From Gallionellales bacterium RIFCSPLOWO2_02_FULL_59_110 (GTDB lineage: Bacteria; Pseudomonadota; Gammaproteobacteria; Burkholderiales; Gallionellaceae), in the NCBI GenBank assembly GCA_001801215.1, contig MGXA01000110.1:1-35139 (forward strand): a stretch of 35,139 nt of DNA, written 5' to 3'. A program made the translations under genes and the position numbers. Shown in pieces: positions 1 through 7,968 of this stretch. The notes below the pieces were generated by a model. The model was not told the origin of the DNA and made no database searches. It saw only the letters and a program-made list of their open reading frames with translations. Every line of letters starts with the position of its first letter. Positions within the stretch are counted from its first letter, which is position 1.

Positions 1-1
1 C

Positions 2-2152
2 AGCGCGCTGGTCGCCATCGTGATGCTGCCCATCGGCGTGCTGATCGCCTTCCTCACGATGCGCGCGCTGGGCATGAGCTCCAACATCATGAGCCTGGGC
101 GGCATCGCGATAGCCATCGGCGCAATGGTGGATGCGGCCATCGTGATGATCGAGAACGCGCACAAGCATCTGGAGCGGATCGGTAACTCCTCCCCCTTCA
201 AGGGGGAGGCAGGGAGGGGGATGGGGGAAAGCGCTGCGCTATTAACCCATCCCCACCCCACCCCTCCCCTTGAAGGGGAGGGAGCATTGAGTGCGCGCGC
301 CACCGCCATCCTCGCCGCCTGCAAGGAAGTCGGCCCCGCCTTGTTCTTCTCGCTGCTGATCATCACCGTCTCGTTCCTGCCGGTGTTCACGCTGGAAGCG
401 CAGGAAGGGCGGCTGTTCGCGCCGCTGGCCTTCACCAAGACCTTCGCGATGGCGGGCGCGGCGTTGCTGTCGGTTACGCTGGTTCCGGTGCTGATGCTGC
501 TGTTCATTCGCGGCAAAATCATGCCGGAATCGCGCAACCCGCTGAACCGTTTTCTGATCTGGAGCTACCGGCCGATGATCGCCGCCGTGCTGCGGCGCAA
601 GAAAACCACGCTCGCCATTGCCGTACTGGCATGTGCCGCATCCGCCTATCCCGCCATGAAGCTGGGCAGCGAATTCATGCCGACGCTGAACGAGGGCACG
701 CTGTTCTACATGCCCGCGTCGCTGCCCGGCATGTCGGTCACCAAAGCGGCGGAACTGCTGCAAACGCAGAACAAGATCATCAAGAGCTTTCCCGAGGTCG
801 CCTCGGTGTACGGCAAGGCGGGGCGCGCGCAGACCGCCACCGACCCGGCGCCGCTGGAGATGTTCGAGACGGTGATCAACCTCAAGCCGCAGGAGGAATG
901 GCGGCCCGGTATGGACACCGACAAGCTGATCGCCGAAATGGATAAGGCGCTGCAATTTCCCGGCGTGGCAAACTCGTGGACGATGCCGATCAAGGCGCGC
1001 ATCGACATGCTGTCCACCGGCATCCGCACGCCGATCGGCATCAAGGTATTCGGCAAGAACCTGGAGGAAATGGAACGCGTAGCCAGGGACATCGAGGTCG
1101 TGGTCAAGAATATTCCGGGCACGACCAGCGCCTTCGCGGAACGCATCACCGGCGGATATTATTTCGACATCGAACCGGACCGTCTAGCGCTGGCGCGCTA
1201 CGGGCTGACGATGGGCGAAGTGCAGGACGTGATCGCTACCGCGCTGGGCGGCGAAAATGTCACGACCACGGTGGAAGGGCTGGAGCGCTTCGGCGTGAAC
1301 GTGCGCTATCCAAGAGAACTGCGGAGCACGCCGGAGCAGATCGCGCGCGAAGTGCTGGTGCCGACGATGGATGGGGCCATGATCCCGCTCGGGCAACTTG
1401 CCAGGATCAGCATCAGCAAGGGCGCGCCGTCCATCCGCACCGAGAATGCGCTGCTCTCCGCCTATATCTACGTTGACATCCGCGACCGCGACATCGGCTC
1501 GTATGTGGCGGAGGCGCGCAAGGCGGTGGCGGAGCAGGTGAGCTTCCCGCCCGGCTATTACGCGACGTGGAGCGGGCAATTCGAATACATGGAGCGCGCC
1601 GCCGCAAAGATGAAGATCGTCATCCCGGTCACGCTGCTGGTTATATTTTTACTGCTGTACCTCAACTTCAGGCGTGTCACGGAATCGCTGATCGTGATGC
1701 TCTCGGTGCCGTTCGCGCTGGTCGGCGGGGTGTGGCTGCTGTGGTTGATGGATTACAACCTGAGCGTCGCGGTCGCGGTGGGTTTCATCGCGCTGGCGGG
1801 CGTGGCGGCGGAGACCGGCGTGGTGATGCTGATCTATCTGGAGAATGCCTGGAAGGAAATTCAGGCGCACTGCGCCGACGAAGGCCGCAAACCGGGCGTA
1901 GCCGATCTGCATGACGCCATCATGCACGGCGCGGTGGAACGGGTGCGCCCCAAGATGATGACCGTGGTGGCGATCATGGCGGGCCTGCTGCCCATCCTGT
2001 GGAGCACCGGTACCGGCTCGGAAGTCATGCGCCGCATCGCCGCGCCGATGGTGGGCGGCATGATCTCCTCGGCGGTGCTGACGTTACTGGTCATCCCGGC
2101 GATCTATGCGCTGGTGAAGGTGCGCGAAATTAAAGGGGAACAAAAACCATGA
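2..2152 (+). CDS. cusA: CusA/CzcA-type heavy-metal efflux RND pump, 5'-truncated by the window edge
   Basis: This is the inner-membrane proton-driven subunit of a tripartite RND pump that exports metal ions (Cu/Ag or a divalent metal) from the periplasm or cytosol. The frame is open from base 2, so the N-terminal part lies outside the window. Visible family features are the membrane segment with VDAAIVMIENAHK, the EGRLFAPLAFTKT segment, the periplasmic porter stretch RIDMLSTGIRTPIGIKVFG, and the C-terminal segments FIALAGVAAETGVVML and RVRPKMMTVVAIMAGLLPILWSTGTGSEVM. These align by eye with E. coli CusA better than with drug-exporting RND proteins. About 33 residues encoded at 187-284 are foreign: they come from a palindromic repeat sitting in the variable loop just after the IENAHK segment. 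The stop overlaps the next start as ATGA, implying translational coupling. Cu/Ag specificity is inferred from the neighbouring genes. Confidence 0.9.
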   Translation, partial: SALVAIVMLPIGVLIAFLTMRALGMSSNIMSLGGIAIAIGAMVDAAIVMIENAHKHLERIGNSSPFKGEAGRGMGESAALLTHPHPTPPLEGEGALSARATAILAACKEVGPALFFSLLIITVSFLPVFTLEAQEGRLFAPLAFTKTFAMAGAALLSVTLVPVLMLLFIRGKIMPESRNPLNRFLIWSYRPMIAAVLRRKKTTLAIAVLACAASAYPAMKLGSEFMPTLNEGTLFYMPASLPGMSVTKAAELLQTQNKIIKSFPEVASVYGKAGRAQTATDPAPLEMFETVINLKPQEEWRPGMDTDKLIAEMDKALQFPGVANSWTMPIKARIDMLSTGIRTPIGIKVFGKNLEEMERVARDIEVVVKNIPGTTSAFAERITGGYYFDIEPDRLALARYGLTMGEVQDVIATALGGENVTTTVEGLERFGVNVRYPRELRSTPEQIAREVLVPTMDGAMIPLGQLARISISKGAPSIRTENALLSAYIYVDIRDRDIGSYVAEARKAVAEQVSFPPGYYATWSGQFEYMERAAAKMKIVIPVTLLVIFLLLYLNFRRVTESLIVMLSVPFALVGGVWLLWLMDYNLSVAVAVGFIALAGVAAETGVVMLIYLENAWKEIQAHCADEGRKPGVADLHDAIMHGAVERVRPKMMTVVAIMAGLLPILWSTGTGSEVMRRIAAPMVGGMISSAVLTLLVIPAIYALVKVREIKGEQKP
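187..284. repeat. 98-bp palindromic repeat inserted in frame within the RND pump gene (copy A)
   Basis: The arms at 187-225 and 246-284 are imperfect inverted complements of 39 nt, and each arm contains its own small hairpin (CCCCTTGAAGGGG type). The centre, 226-245, is unrelated sequence. The reading frame passes through without a stop and encodes a Gly/Pro-rich stretch containing HPHPTPPLEGEG. The same half-unit occurs at 5691-5774 inside the P-type ATPase gene, with the arms in swapped order. It is probably a non-autonomous mobile repeat tolerated in a surface loop. Confidence 0.88.
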
Positions 2153-2835
2153 TCGAGATTATTCCAAATTTCCATCCGGCACTCGTGCATTTCCCCATCG
2201 CATTGACTGCGGCGGCGCTGGCATTCACCGCCATCGGCACGCTATTCAGGCGTTGGCCTTATGCGGCGCAGTGCCTGGTGACGGGGCGTTGGATGTTATG
2301 GGGCGCGGCATTGTTTGCGCTCATCGCTGCCGCGTTCGGCTGGTTCGCCTCCAACAGCGTTGCGCATGATGAAGTGAGCCATGCCGCCATGGTTTTGCAT
2401 CGCAATTGGGCGCTGGGCACATTGACCGCATTGCTTGCACTCGCGGCTTGGGATGTGTGGCGCGGACGTTCCGGCAGGATGCCTTCACCAGGCTTTCTGG
2501 GGTTGCTGGTCGTGGCGTGGCTGCTGGTGAACAGCACCGCATGGCACGGCGCCGAGCTGGTGTATCGCCATGGGCTCGGGGTGATGTCCCTGCCCAAATC
2601 GGAGGGGCTAGGCCATATCCATGAGCACGGCGCAGGTCATGGCGACATGCCCGTGCAAGGTGCAAATACGCCTCACGAGGATGGTTATGCCCATGACCGC
2701 AATGGCAATGCTGACGGCGAACATCCACATGATGCGGAACAGAGTAGTAAAGCTCCCGCTGCGGACGGGGCAGGCACAGCGCCCAAAAAGGCCAGTCATA
2801 CCCATGCGCCGGGAACGCCGCCGCACAAGGATTAA
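2149..2835 (+). CDS. DUF2231-type membrane protein with His-rich C-terminal tail
   Basis: The N-terminus (IIPNFHPALVHFPIALT) matches the start of DUF2231 membrane proteins, with about four hydrophobic segments in the first 150 residues. The last 75 residues form a soluble tail rich in His, Asp and Glu (GHIHEHGAGHGD, DGEHPHD, ASHTHAPGTPPHKD), a composition suited to binding Cu, Ni or Zn. The ATG overlaps the TGA of the RND pump gene, so the two are probably translationally coupled and expressed together. The function of DUF2231 is not established; a role in metal handling beside the efflux pump is an inference from context and from the His-rich tail. Confidence 0.78.
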   Translation: MIEIIPNFHPALVHFPIALTAAALAFTAIGTLFRRWPYAAQCLVTGRWMLWGAALFALIAAAFGWFASNSVAHDEVSHAAMVLHRNWALGTLTALLALAAWDVWRGRSGRMPSPGFLGLLVVAWLLVNSTAWHGAELVYRHGLGVMSLPKSEGLGHIHEHGAGHGDMPVQGANTPHEDGYAHDRNGNADGEHPHDAEQSSKAPAADGAGTAPKKASHTHAPGTPPHKD

Positions 2836-2945
2836 TGCCAATACTCGTACCAACATGTTCGTGGCGGGCGTCGTTTTTCTGGCTTGTGTGCGTTATCGTA
2901 CAGAGAATTTTGCGGGGAGAGGGATAATCGATCATAAGGTTTAAA

Positions 2946-2965
2946 CCGCCTGCTTTAGCAGGTGG
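2946..2965 (+). terminator. Hairpin after the RND/DUF2231 genes
   Basis: CCGCCTGC and GCAGGTGG can pair over 8 bp, with one G-T pair, around a TTTA loop. No T-tract follows, so it may be an RNA-processing or weak termination hairpin rather than a full intrinsic terminator. The rest of 2836-3028 holds no recognisable signal apart from the ribosome binding site of the next small gene. Confidence 0.35.
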
Positions 2966-3028
2966 TAGTTCGATGCAGTGGCCTGACGTAACGATAGGCG
3001 GCAATCAAACAATCAGGAGGCGACGGCT

Positions 3029-3154
3029 ATGATGAAAGGTGATTGGATGGGAAGCTGGGGAACTGGTCACATGGATGGAGGGGGCGGGTTGTGGATGATA
3101 CTGGTCGTGATTTTAGTCATTGCCGGAATCGTTGCTGTCATTCGCAAAAAGTGA
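3029..3154 (+). CDS. 41-residue single-pass membrane protein of the metal module
   Basis: This short gene has a strong ribosome binding site, AGGAGG at 3015-3020, eight bases before the ATG. The product begins MMKGDWMGSWGTGHMDGGGG, rich in Met, Trp, Gly and one His, and continues into a single hydrophobic helix (LWMILVVILVIAGIVAVI) ending in RKK. That gives a likely outside-facing Met/Trp/His head and a positively charged cytoplasmic end. Similar tiny proteins, often linked to SHOCT-type families, occur in copper-resistance loci of proteobacteria. A role in binding metal at the membrane or assisting the pump is an inference only. Its length and isolation make it easy for automated annotation to miss. 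Confidence 0.7.
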   Translation: MMKGDWMGSWGTGHMDGGGGLWMILVVILVIAGIVAVIRKK

Positions 3155-3224
3155 TGGCCATGATGCACGGCCCAGGTCGGTAGCGCCCGTGGGGTGATGA
3201 GCCCAACAACTAGGCGAGTGACGC

Positions 3225-3243
3225 GGCAAACCGGGAGTTTGCC
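3225..3243. other. Perfect 7-bp hairpin in the leader of the Met-rich gene
   Basis: GGCAAAC and GTTTGCC flank a CGGGA loop. It lies between the 41-residue gene and the Met-rich exported protein and may end or punctuate transcription. No T-run follows directly, although 3310-3355 is T-rich. The rest of the 223-bp gap shows no operator I can recognise. Confidence 0.3.
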
Positions 3244-3377
3244 ATCGTGATCGACACGCACCAGATTAAAGAGAGTCAAGCTCGAAAACTTCGCGAATAT
3301 ATATCCAACCCGACCGCTTTTATTCTTTTTCGCTTTTTGTTTTATCTTTTTTTACCACTCAACCTATGGAGGGCATC

Positions 3378-3857
3378 ATGAAGAAATTATTGATTACAAC
3401 TGCTTGCGCACTGGTATTTGCATCCTGGAATGTGTTGGCCGTGGAAGAACATCACACCGATCAGGCGCAATCTGAAAAAGCGCCAGCGGCGGACACAGGT
3501 AAGACGGTGCAGAAAATGCAAGATAACGTAAAGAAGATGCAAGGCCAACTTGACCGCATTGCTAAAACCAAAGATGCCAAGGAACGCCAAAAGTTGCTGC
3601 ACGAACATATGCAAACCATGCAGGACAACATGATGGCGAGCAAGAGCATGATGGATTGTCCCATGATGAAGGACGGGATGATGGGCGGCGGCATGGGCAT
3701 GATGGGGGGTTCCGGCGGTGGTGCGGGCATGTCACAGGATGCCGCGATGAACCGCATGCAAATGATGGAGAAGCGTATGGACATGATGCAGATGATGATG
3801 GAGCAGCAGATGAAAAGCCGTCAGGAAGCGCAACAGCCCATGCCGATGACGAAGTAA
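3378..3857 (+). CDS. Exported Met-rich protein, probable periplasmic metal binder
   Basis: I chose the ATG at 3378, which follows GGAGGG at 3368-3373, over an in-frame ATG at 3366. It yields a clean signal peptide (MKKLLITTACALVFASWNVLA) with likely cleavage after VLA. The mature part, about 138 residues, is predicted helical or coiled (KMQDNVKKMQGQLDRIAKTKDAKERQKLL). It then becomes extremely Met-rich, with MMASKSMMDCPMMKDGMMGGGMGMMGG and MQMMEKRMDMMQMMMEQQM. Methionine clusters of this kind bind Cu(I)/Ag(I) in periplasmic copper proteins such as PcoC, CusF and CopK. Here the role is inferred from composition and from the downstream Cu ATPase; I recognise no exact family. Confidence 0.8.
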   Translation: MKKLLITTACALVFASWNVLAVEEHHTDQAQSEKAPAADTGKTVQKMQDNVKKMQGQLDRIAKTKDAKERQKLLHEHMQTMQDNMMASKSMMDCPMMKDGMMGGGMGMMGGSGGGAGMSQDAAMNRMQMMEKRMDMMQMMMEQQMKSRQEAQQPMPMTK

Positions 3858-3862
3858 CTACG

Positions 3863-3887
3863 ATGCTGTGCTCTGTGTAGCGCAGCA
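3863..3887 (+). terminator. Hairpin downstream of the Met-rich gene
   Basis: Bases TGCTGTGCT and AGCGCAGCA form a 9-bp stem with one G-T pair around a CTGTGT loop, a few bases after the TAA stop. There is no T-tract. It could attenuate transcription between the Met-rich gene and the ATPase gene. Confidence 0.35.
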
Positions 3888-4027
3888 CATCATGGAACAT
3901 GATGATGGATGGGTATCGCCCCTCGGGTGATGCAGGTGATGTGCAAGCGGCTTAAATTTGTATTCCCCGTGCTCTTGGCATGGGGATAGGCGCAGGGTGC
4001 GCGAAACAATATATTGAGGCGAACATC

Positions 4028-6550
4028 ATGAGCACTGCCCCTATAGTGGATGCGGGCGCAAACAAAGACCCTGTGTGCGGCATGACCGTATCTCCTGACA
4101 CCAAGCTGCGCCACGTACACGAAGGCAAGACCTATCTGTTTTGCAGCCCGAAGTGTCTGGCAAAATTCCAGTCGTCTCCGAAAGAATATATTAACCCGCA
4201 ACCCACTCAGCCCGCGCCTGCCCCTGCCCCCGGCGGCGCGATGTATACCTGCCCGATGCACCCGGAAATCCGCCAGCCTGCGCCGGGAAGTTGCCCGAAG
4301 TGCGGCATGGCGCTGGAGCCGGAATTGCCGCCAGTTCCGGGAGTGGTCGAATACACCTGTCCGATGCATCCCGAGATCGTGCGCAGCGAACCGGGCAGTT
4401 GCCCGATCTGCGGCATGGCGCTGGAACCGCGCAACGCCACGGCGGAAGACAATGCCGAATTGAACGATATGACGCGGCGCTTCTGGGCGAGCGCGGCGCT
4501 GGCCTTGCCGGTGTTCGTGATGGCGATGGTCACCGACCTGCTGCCGCAGGCGATGCCGAGTTTTATTTCGATGACGGCGCTGCAATGGCTGGAATTCGCG
4601 CTGGCCACTCCGGTGGTGCTGTGGGGCGGCTGGCCGATCTTCCAGCGCGGCTGGGCATCCATAGTCAACCGCCACCTCAACATGTTCACCCTGATCGCGC
4701 TCGGTGTCGGCGTGGCGTGGACATACAGCGTGGTGGCGATGCTGCTGCCGGGGATATTCCCGCCCCCTATACAAACTATGGAGGGGCGCAGCATGATGGA
4801 CACGGTGCCGGTCTATTTCGAGGCGGCGGCGGTCATCATGGCGCTGGTGCTGTTGGGGCAGGTGATGGAATTAAGAGCGCGCAGCCAGACCAGCGCCGCG
4901 ATCAAGCTGTTGCTCGGTCTCGCGCCCAAGACCGCACGCATCGTGCGCGACGATGGAAAAGAAGAGGACATCCCGCTGGAACAGGTGCAGCCGAATGATG
5001 TGCTGCGCGTGCGTCCCGGCGAGAAGGTGCCGGTGGACGGCGTGGTGCTGGAAGGTGCAAGTGCGCTCGACGAATCCATGGTCACCGGCGAATCCATCCC
5101 GGTGGAAAAGACTAAAGATGCGCGGTTGATCGGCGCGACGGTGAACGGCACCGGCAGCCTGTTGATGCGCGCCGAGCGCGTCGGCACCGACACCCTGCTC
5201 GCGCAGATCGTGCACATGGTGAGCGAAGCGCAGCGTTCGCGCGCGCCGATCCAGCGCCTGGCCGATGTGGTTGCCGGTTATTTCGTGCCGGTGGTGATAG
5301 GCGTGGCGCTTGCCACGCTGGCGATATGGGGCATCTGGGGGCCGGAGCCGCGCCTGGCACATGCCGTGGTCAACGCGGTGGCGGTACTGATTATTGCCTG
5401 CCCGTGCGCGCTGGGGCTGGCCACGCCGATGTCGATCATGGTCGGCACCGGGCGCGGCGCAACACTCGGCGTGCTGATCAAGAATGCCGAGGCGCTGGAA
5501 ACTATGGAGAAGGTGAACACGCTGGTGGTGGACAAGACCGGTACGCTGACCGAGGGCAAACCGAAACTGACCTCGGTCATTCCACTGGCCGGATTCGATG
5601 CCGACGAAGTGCTGCGGCTGGGCGCCAGTCTGGAGCGCGCCAGCGAACATCCGCTGGCGGCGGCGATTGTGAATGGCGCGCAGGCATGGGCCCATCCCCA
5701 TCCTAACCTTCCCCTTGAAGGGGAGGGGACGATTGCCCCCTCCCCTTCAAGGGGAGGGCTGGGGAGGGGATGGGTCGAACTTGCGGCAGTCAGCGATTTC
5801 CGTTCATACACCGGCAAGGGTGTGGCGGGAACGGTTGAAGGGCGCGCGGTCGCACTGGGCAACCTGAAACTGTTCGAGGAATTGCGCATCGACGCAGGCG
5901 ACTTGCCCGCCCGTGCCGAGACGTTGCGCGGCGATGGCCAGACGGTGATGCTGCTGGCCATCGACGGCAGGGCGGCGGGATTGATCGGCGTGGCCGATCC
6001 GGTCAAGGCATCCACGCCGGACGCGATCCGCGCGCTGCATGAAGAAGGCGTGCAGGTCATCATGCTCACCGGCGACAACCGCATCACGGCGGAGGCGGTG
6101 GCGAAGAAATTGGGCATAGACCGAGTCGAGGCGGAAGTGCTGCCGGAACAGAAGGTCAGCATCGTCAAGCAATTGCAGGCGCAAGGGCGCATCGTGGCGA
6201 TGGCGGGCGACGGCATCAACGACGCGCCGGCCTTGGCGCAGGCACAGGTCGGCATCGCGATGGGCACCGGTACCGATGTGGCGATGGAAAGCGCGGGCGT
6301 CACCCTTGTCAAGGGCGACCTCACCGGCATCGTGCGCGCCGTGCGCCTGTCGCGCGCCACCATGAAAAATATCCGCCAGAACCTGTTCTTCGCTTTCGTC
6401 TACAACGTGCTCGGCATTCCGATTGCGGCAGGCGTGCTGTACCCGTTCTTCGGCCTGCTGCTCTCGCCGATGATCGCCGCCGCCGCGATGAGCTTCAGTT
6501 CGGTATCGGTGATTGTCAATGCGCTCAGGCTGAATCGGGTGAAGATGTGA
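4028..6550 (+). CDS. copA: Cu(I)-translocating P1B-type ATPase with YHS and two HMBD domains
   Basis: This ATP-driven pump exports Cu(I)/Ag(I) from the cytoplasm. The chosen ATG at 4028 follows GAGG at 4016-4019; an upstream in-frame ATG at 3980 lacks a site. The order is a YHS domain (KDPVCGMTV, about residues 13-53), two heavy-metal binding domains starting YTCPMHPEI (about 73-100 and 108-135), membrane helices, the actuator loop with TGES, the metal-site CPC (residues 458-460), the phosphorylation motif DKTGTLT (Asp502), SEHPLA in the nucleotide domain and [10 protein letters not shown]. The YN in the penultimate helix and MSFSS in the last helix are typical of Cu(I) pumps. Residues of about 555-582 come from an inserted palindromic repeat in the nucleotide-binding domain. 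It lacks the usual N-terminal CxxC HMA domains; YHS and HMBD modules replace them. Confidence 0.93.
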   Translation: MSTAPIVDAGANKDPVCGMTVSPDTKLRHVHEGKTYLFCSPKCLAKFQSSPKEYINPQPTQPAPAPAPGGAMYTCPMHPEIRQPAPGSCPKCGMALEPELPPVPGVVEYTCPMHPEIVRSEPGSCPICGMALEPRNATAEDNAELNDMTRRFWASAALALPVFVMAMVTDLLPQAMPSFISMTALQWLEFALATPVVLWGGWPIFQRGWASIVNRHLNMFTLIALGVGVAWTYSVVAMLLPGIFPPPIQTMEGRSMMDTVPVYFEAAAVIMALVLLGQVMELRARSQTSAAIKLLLGLAPKTARIVRDDGKEEDIPLEQVQPNDVLRVRPGEKVPVDGVVLEGASALDESMVTGESIPVEKTKDARLIGATVNGTGSLLMRAERVGTDTLLAQIVHMVSEAQRSRAPIQRLADVVAGYFVPVVIGVALATLAIWGIWGPEPRLAHAVVNAVAVLIIACPCALGLATPMSIMVGTGRGATLGVLIKNAEALETMEKVNTLVVDKTGTLTEGKPKLTSVIPLAGFDADEVLRLGASLERASEHPLAAAIVNGAQAWAHPHPNLPLEGEGTIAPSPSRGGLGRGWVELAAVSDFRSYTGKGVAGTVEGRAVALGNLKLFEELRIDAGDLPARAETLRGDGQTVMLLAIDGRAAGLIGVADPVKASTPDAIRALHEEGVQVIMLTGDNRITAEAVAKKLGIDRVEAEVLPEQKVSIVKQLQAQGRIVAMAGDGINDAPALAQAQVGIAMGTGTDVAMESAGVTLVKGDLTGIVRAVRLSRATMKNIRQNLFFAFVYNVLGIPIAAGVLYPFFGLLLSPMIAAAAMSFSSVSVIVNALRLNRVKM
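5691..5774. repeat. 84-bp palindromic repeat inserted in frame within the Cu-ATPase gene (copy B)
   Basis: The arms at 5691-5728 and 5737-5774 are inverted complements of 38 nt with a few mismatches, and each contains a nested CCCCTTGAAGGGG-type hairpin. It adds 28 codons with no stop between AIVNGAQAW and the VELAAVSDF strand of the nucleotide-binding domain. The half-unit is the same as in copy A at 187-284, but here it reads unit then reversed unit, the opposite arrangement. In both genes the forward unit is read in the same frame, giving HPHPxxPLEGEG. Confidence 0.9.
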
Positions 6551-6804
6551 ATAATTTCGAATCGTCCATCACATGCCCGGAGTGCGGGCATAAGCAAATG
6601 GAAACCATGCCGATGGACACTTGTCTATGGTTCTACGAATGCAAGGCATGTGGTGTTTTGCTCAAACCGAAGAGAGGTGATTGTTGCGTTTTCTGCTCTT
6701 ACGGCACAGTTCCCTGTCCGCCCATCCAGAAAGGAGGGGGGCGTGTTGTTCATCGTAGTTGCCACGGAATGAATTACACTTACATTAAAGGAGCGTCATC
6801 ATGA
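6547..6804 (+). CDS. GDCCVxC-domain Cys-rich small protein
   Basis: This 85-residue protein carries [17 protein letters not shown] and then [18 protein letters not shown], the signature of the family annotated as GDCCVxC domain (seleno)protein. All relevant positions are Cys here, with no in-frame TGA. The first CxxC pairs resemble a zinc ribbon and the GDCCVFC block looks like a metal or redox site. It starts at GTG 6547, overlapping the TGA of the Cu-ATPase, and its own TGA overlaps the next ATG. It is therefore the middle gene of a tightly coupled trio. Its molecular function is not established; metal or metalloid handling is inferred from its neighbours. Confidence 0.8.
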   Translation: MNNFESSITCPECGHKQMETMPMDTCLWFYECKACGVLLKPKRGDCCVFCSYGTVPCPPIQKGGGRVVHRSCHGMNYTYIKGASS

Positions 6805-7307
6805 GCGAGATAATCGAGGATCCCGTTTGCCACATGCAAGTTTCATCCACCTCGTTTGCCACAGAATACGCGGGCAGATGTTACGCGTTTTGTTCGGCAC
6901 AGTGCCGGGAACGATTCCTGGCGACCCCGCGCGTATACATCGGATTTCCCGGAAACCCGGCGGCGGCACAGGAGGGAAAGAAATCCATCAAGCGCCGCCG
7001 CCTTTTGCTATCGGCGCCGCTTGATGCGGGGCAGGCCGAACAGGCAAAGTGCGCGTTGCTCGAGCTGATGGGAGTGCAAGAAATTGTTATCGAGGGGGGT
7101 AGAATCGAAATAAGGTACGATCTCATACAAGTGACCGCCGAGCAGATTGAGGAGAAGCTGGCGTTGATCGGAGCCGATCTCGGCGATGACTGGATTGATC
7201 GCCTCAAAATGGCGTTCATCCATAACCTGGAAGAAATTGAGATCAGCAGCCTTCAAGTTGACGACAGAAAGCGTTATCCGCTAACGGGCGGAAACGCGCT
7301 CGAATAA
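6801..7307 (+). CDS. YHS-domain protein with a ferredoxin-like C-terminal region
   Basis: It starts at ATG 6801 after AAAGGAG at 6787-6793, overlapping the previous stop. Residues of about 6-46 are a YHS domain (EDPVCHMQV, CYAFCSAQCRERFLATP), the same module type found at the N-terminus of the Cu-ATPase upstream. Residues of about 68-130 (RRLLLSAPLDAGQAEQAKCALLELMGVQEIVIEGGRIEIRYD) look like a degenerate heavy-metal-associated beta-alpha-beta fold without the CxxC motif. The C-terminus is acidic and helical. It may act as a soluble metal chaperone or trap for the ATPase; that role is inferred from domain content and operon position. Confidence 0.75.
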   Translation: MSEIIEDPVCHMQVSSTSFATEYAGRCYAFCSAQCRERFLATPRVYIGFPGNPAAAQEGKKSIKRRRLLLSAPLDAGQAEQAKCALLELMGVQEIVIEGGRIEIRYDLIQVTAEQIEEKLALIGADLGDDWIDRLKMAFIHNLEEIEISSLQVDDRKRYPLTGGNALE

Positions 7308-7362
7308 CGGCTTGCCGGAGCAATACGACGGTACGTTTATCCGTAAGCGTGGAGTTCAAGCC

Positions 7363-7695
7363 ATGAAATATGTACCCAGCCTTCCTCCGCCAGCAACCGG
7401 TGCTGGAGCCGGATTGGATGCGAAAGCCCTGGCAGGGGTCAGGCGAATTAAACCCGTTCGGCCCCGCACTCCGCCGCCGGTCGTGCCACCGCCCATAAGG
7501 CGCGAAGAACCTCAAGGGGATGCCTCCGGAGAAGCGGAGAAACGCCACGATCCGCAGACTGGCAGGGGACGCCGCACCTACTGCCGCCGGATCGAACACC
7601 TGAGCATTGCGATTGAATTGCGCTCTGGAAAAGATCGGCGGCGGTATAACCAGAGAGCGAGCGATATGACTGAGCATGTCGATGTGGAAGTTTAG
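7363..7695 (+). CDS. Conserved-looking charged hypothetical protein
   Basis: The ATG at 7363, preceded by GTGGAG at 7349-7354, is preferred over an upstream TTG at 7312. The 110-residue product has a Pro/Arg-rich, probably disordered N-terminal half (KPVRPRTPPPVVPPPIRREEPQ). A compact C-terminal motif rich in Arg follows (RRTYCRRIEHLSIAIELRSGKDRRRYNQRASDMTEHVDVEV). Proteins ending in ELRSGxDRRRxNQRxxDxTEHxD are, as I recall, scattered among betaproteobacteria with no assigned function. There is no signal peptide or membrane helix. It lies 55 bp after the YHS gene and may be the last gene of the metal operon. Confidence 0.55.
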   Translation: MKYVPSLPPPATGAGAGLDAKALAGVRRIKPVRPRTPPPVVPPPIRREEPQGDASGEAEKRHDPQTGRGRRTYCRRIEHLSIAIELRSGKDRRRYNQRASDMTEHVDVEV

Positions 7696-7841
7696 CGGAG
7701 GTTTATTTGCTGTATTTTTCCCGGTAACAGTTTGCCGGGCAAAAGTTGCGCTCCAAGGTTGGATCAGCGACAATCCCCGAGAACAGACAGGCAATTGATT
7801 AGGATTTACATTAATGAAGTCGGCGCACAAAACCGGGGAAT

Positions 7842-7904
7842 CCGTCATTCCGGCCTGAACGCAGGCCAGTTTATCCCGAGCCCGCCGAAGGGCCGGAATA
7901 ACGG
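7842..7904. repeat. REP-like imperfect palindrome
   Basis: CCGTCATTCCGGCC at 7842-7855 pairs with GGCCGGAATAACGG at 7891-7904 with one mismatch. The short internal inverted repeat GGCCTGAACGCAGGCC lies at 7852-7867. It resembles the common GTCATTCC-type extragenic repeats of proteobacteria and separates the metal module from the nitrate island. The rest of 7696-7968 shows no clear promoter. Confidence 0.6.
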
Positions 7905-7968
7905 CGACTCTATACGCCTATGTCATGAATCGAGTAAAGATCAATAATCATCAGTCTTCAAGGCAAGA

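Noticed and set aside
187..284. Reading the pump-gene palindromes as transcription terminators or CRISPR-like repeats
   Set aside because: They lie inside open coding frames, occur as single inverted pairs and lack spacers or T-tracts.
2835..2927. 30-codon frame overlapping the DUF2231 stop (TAATG)
   Set aside because: Very short, no ribosome binding site of its own and no recognisable pattern; probably chance.
3980..4027. Earlier in-frame start for the Cu-ATPase
   Set aside because: No ribosome binding site; the 16 added residues are not part of the YHS domain, and ATG 4028 has GAGG at the proper distance.
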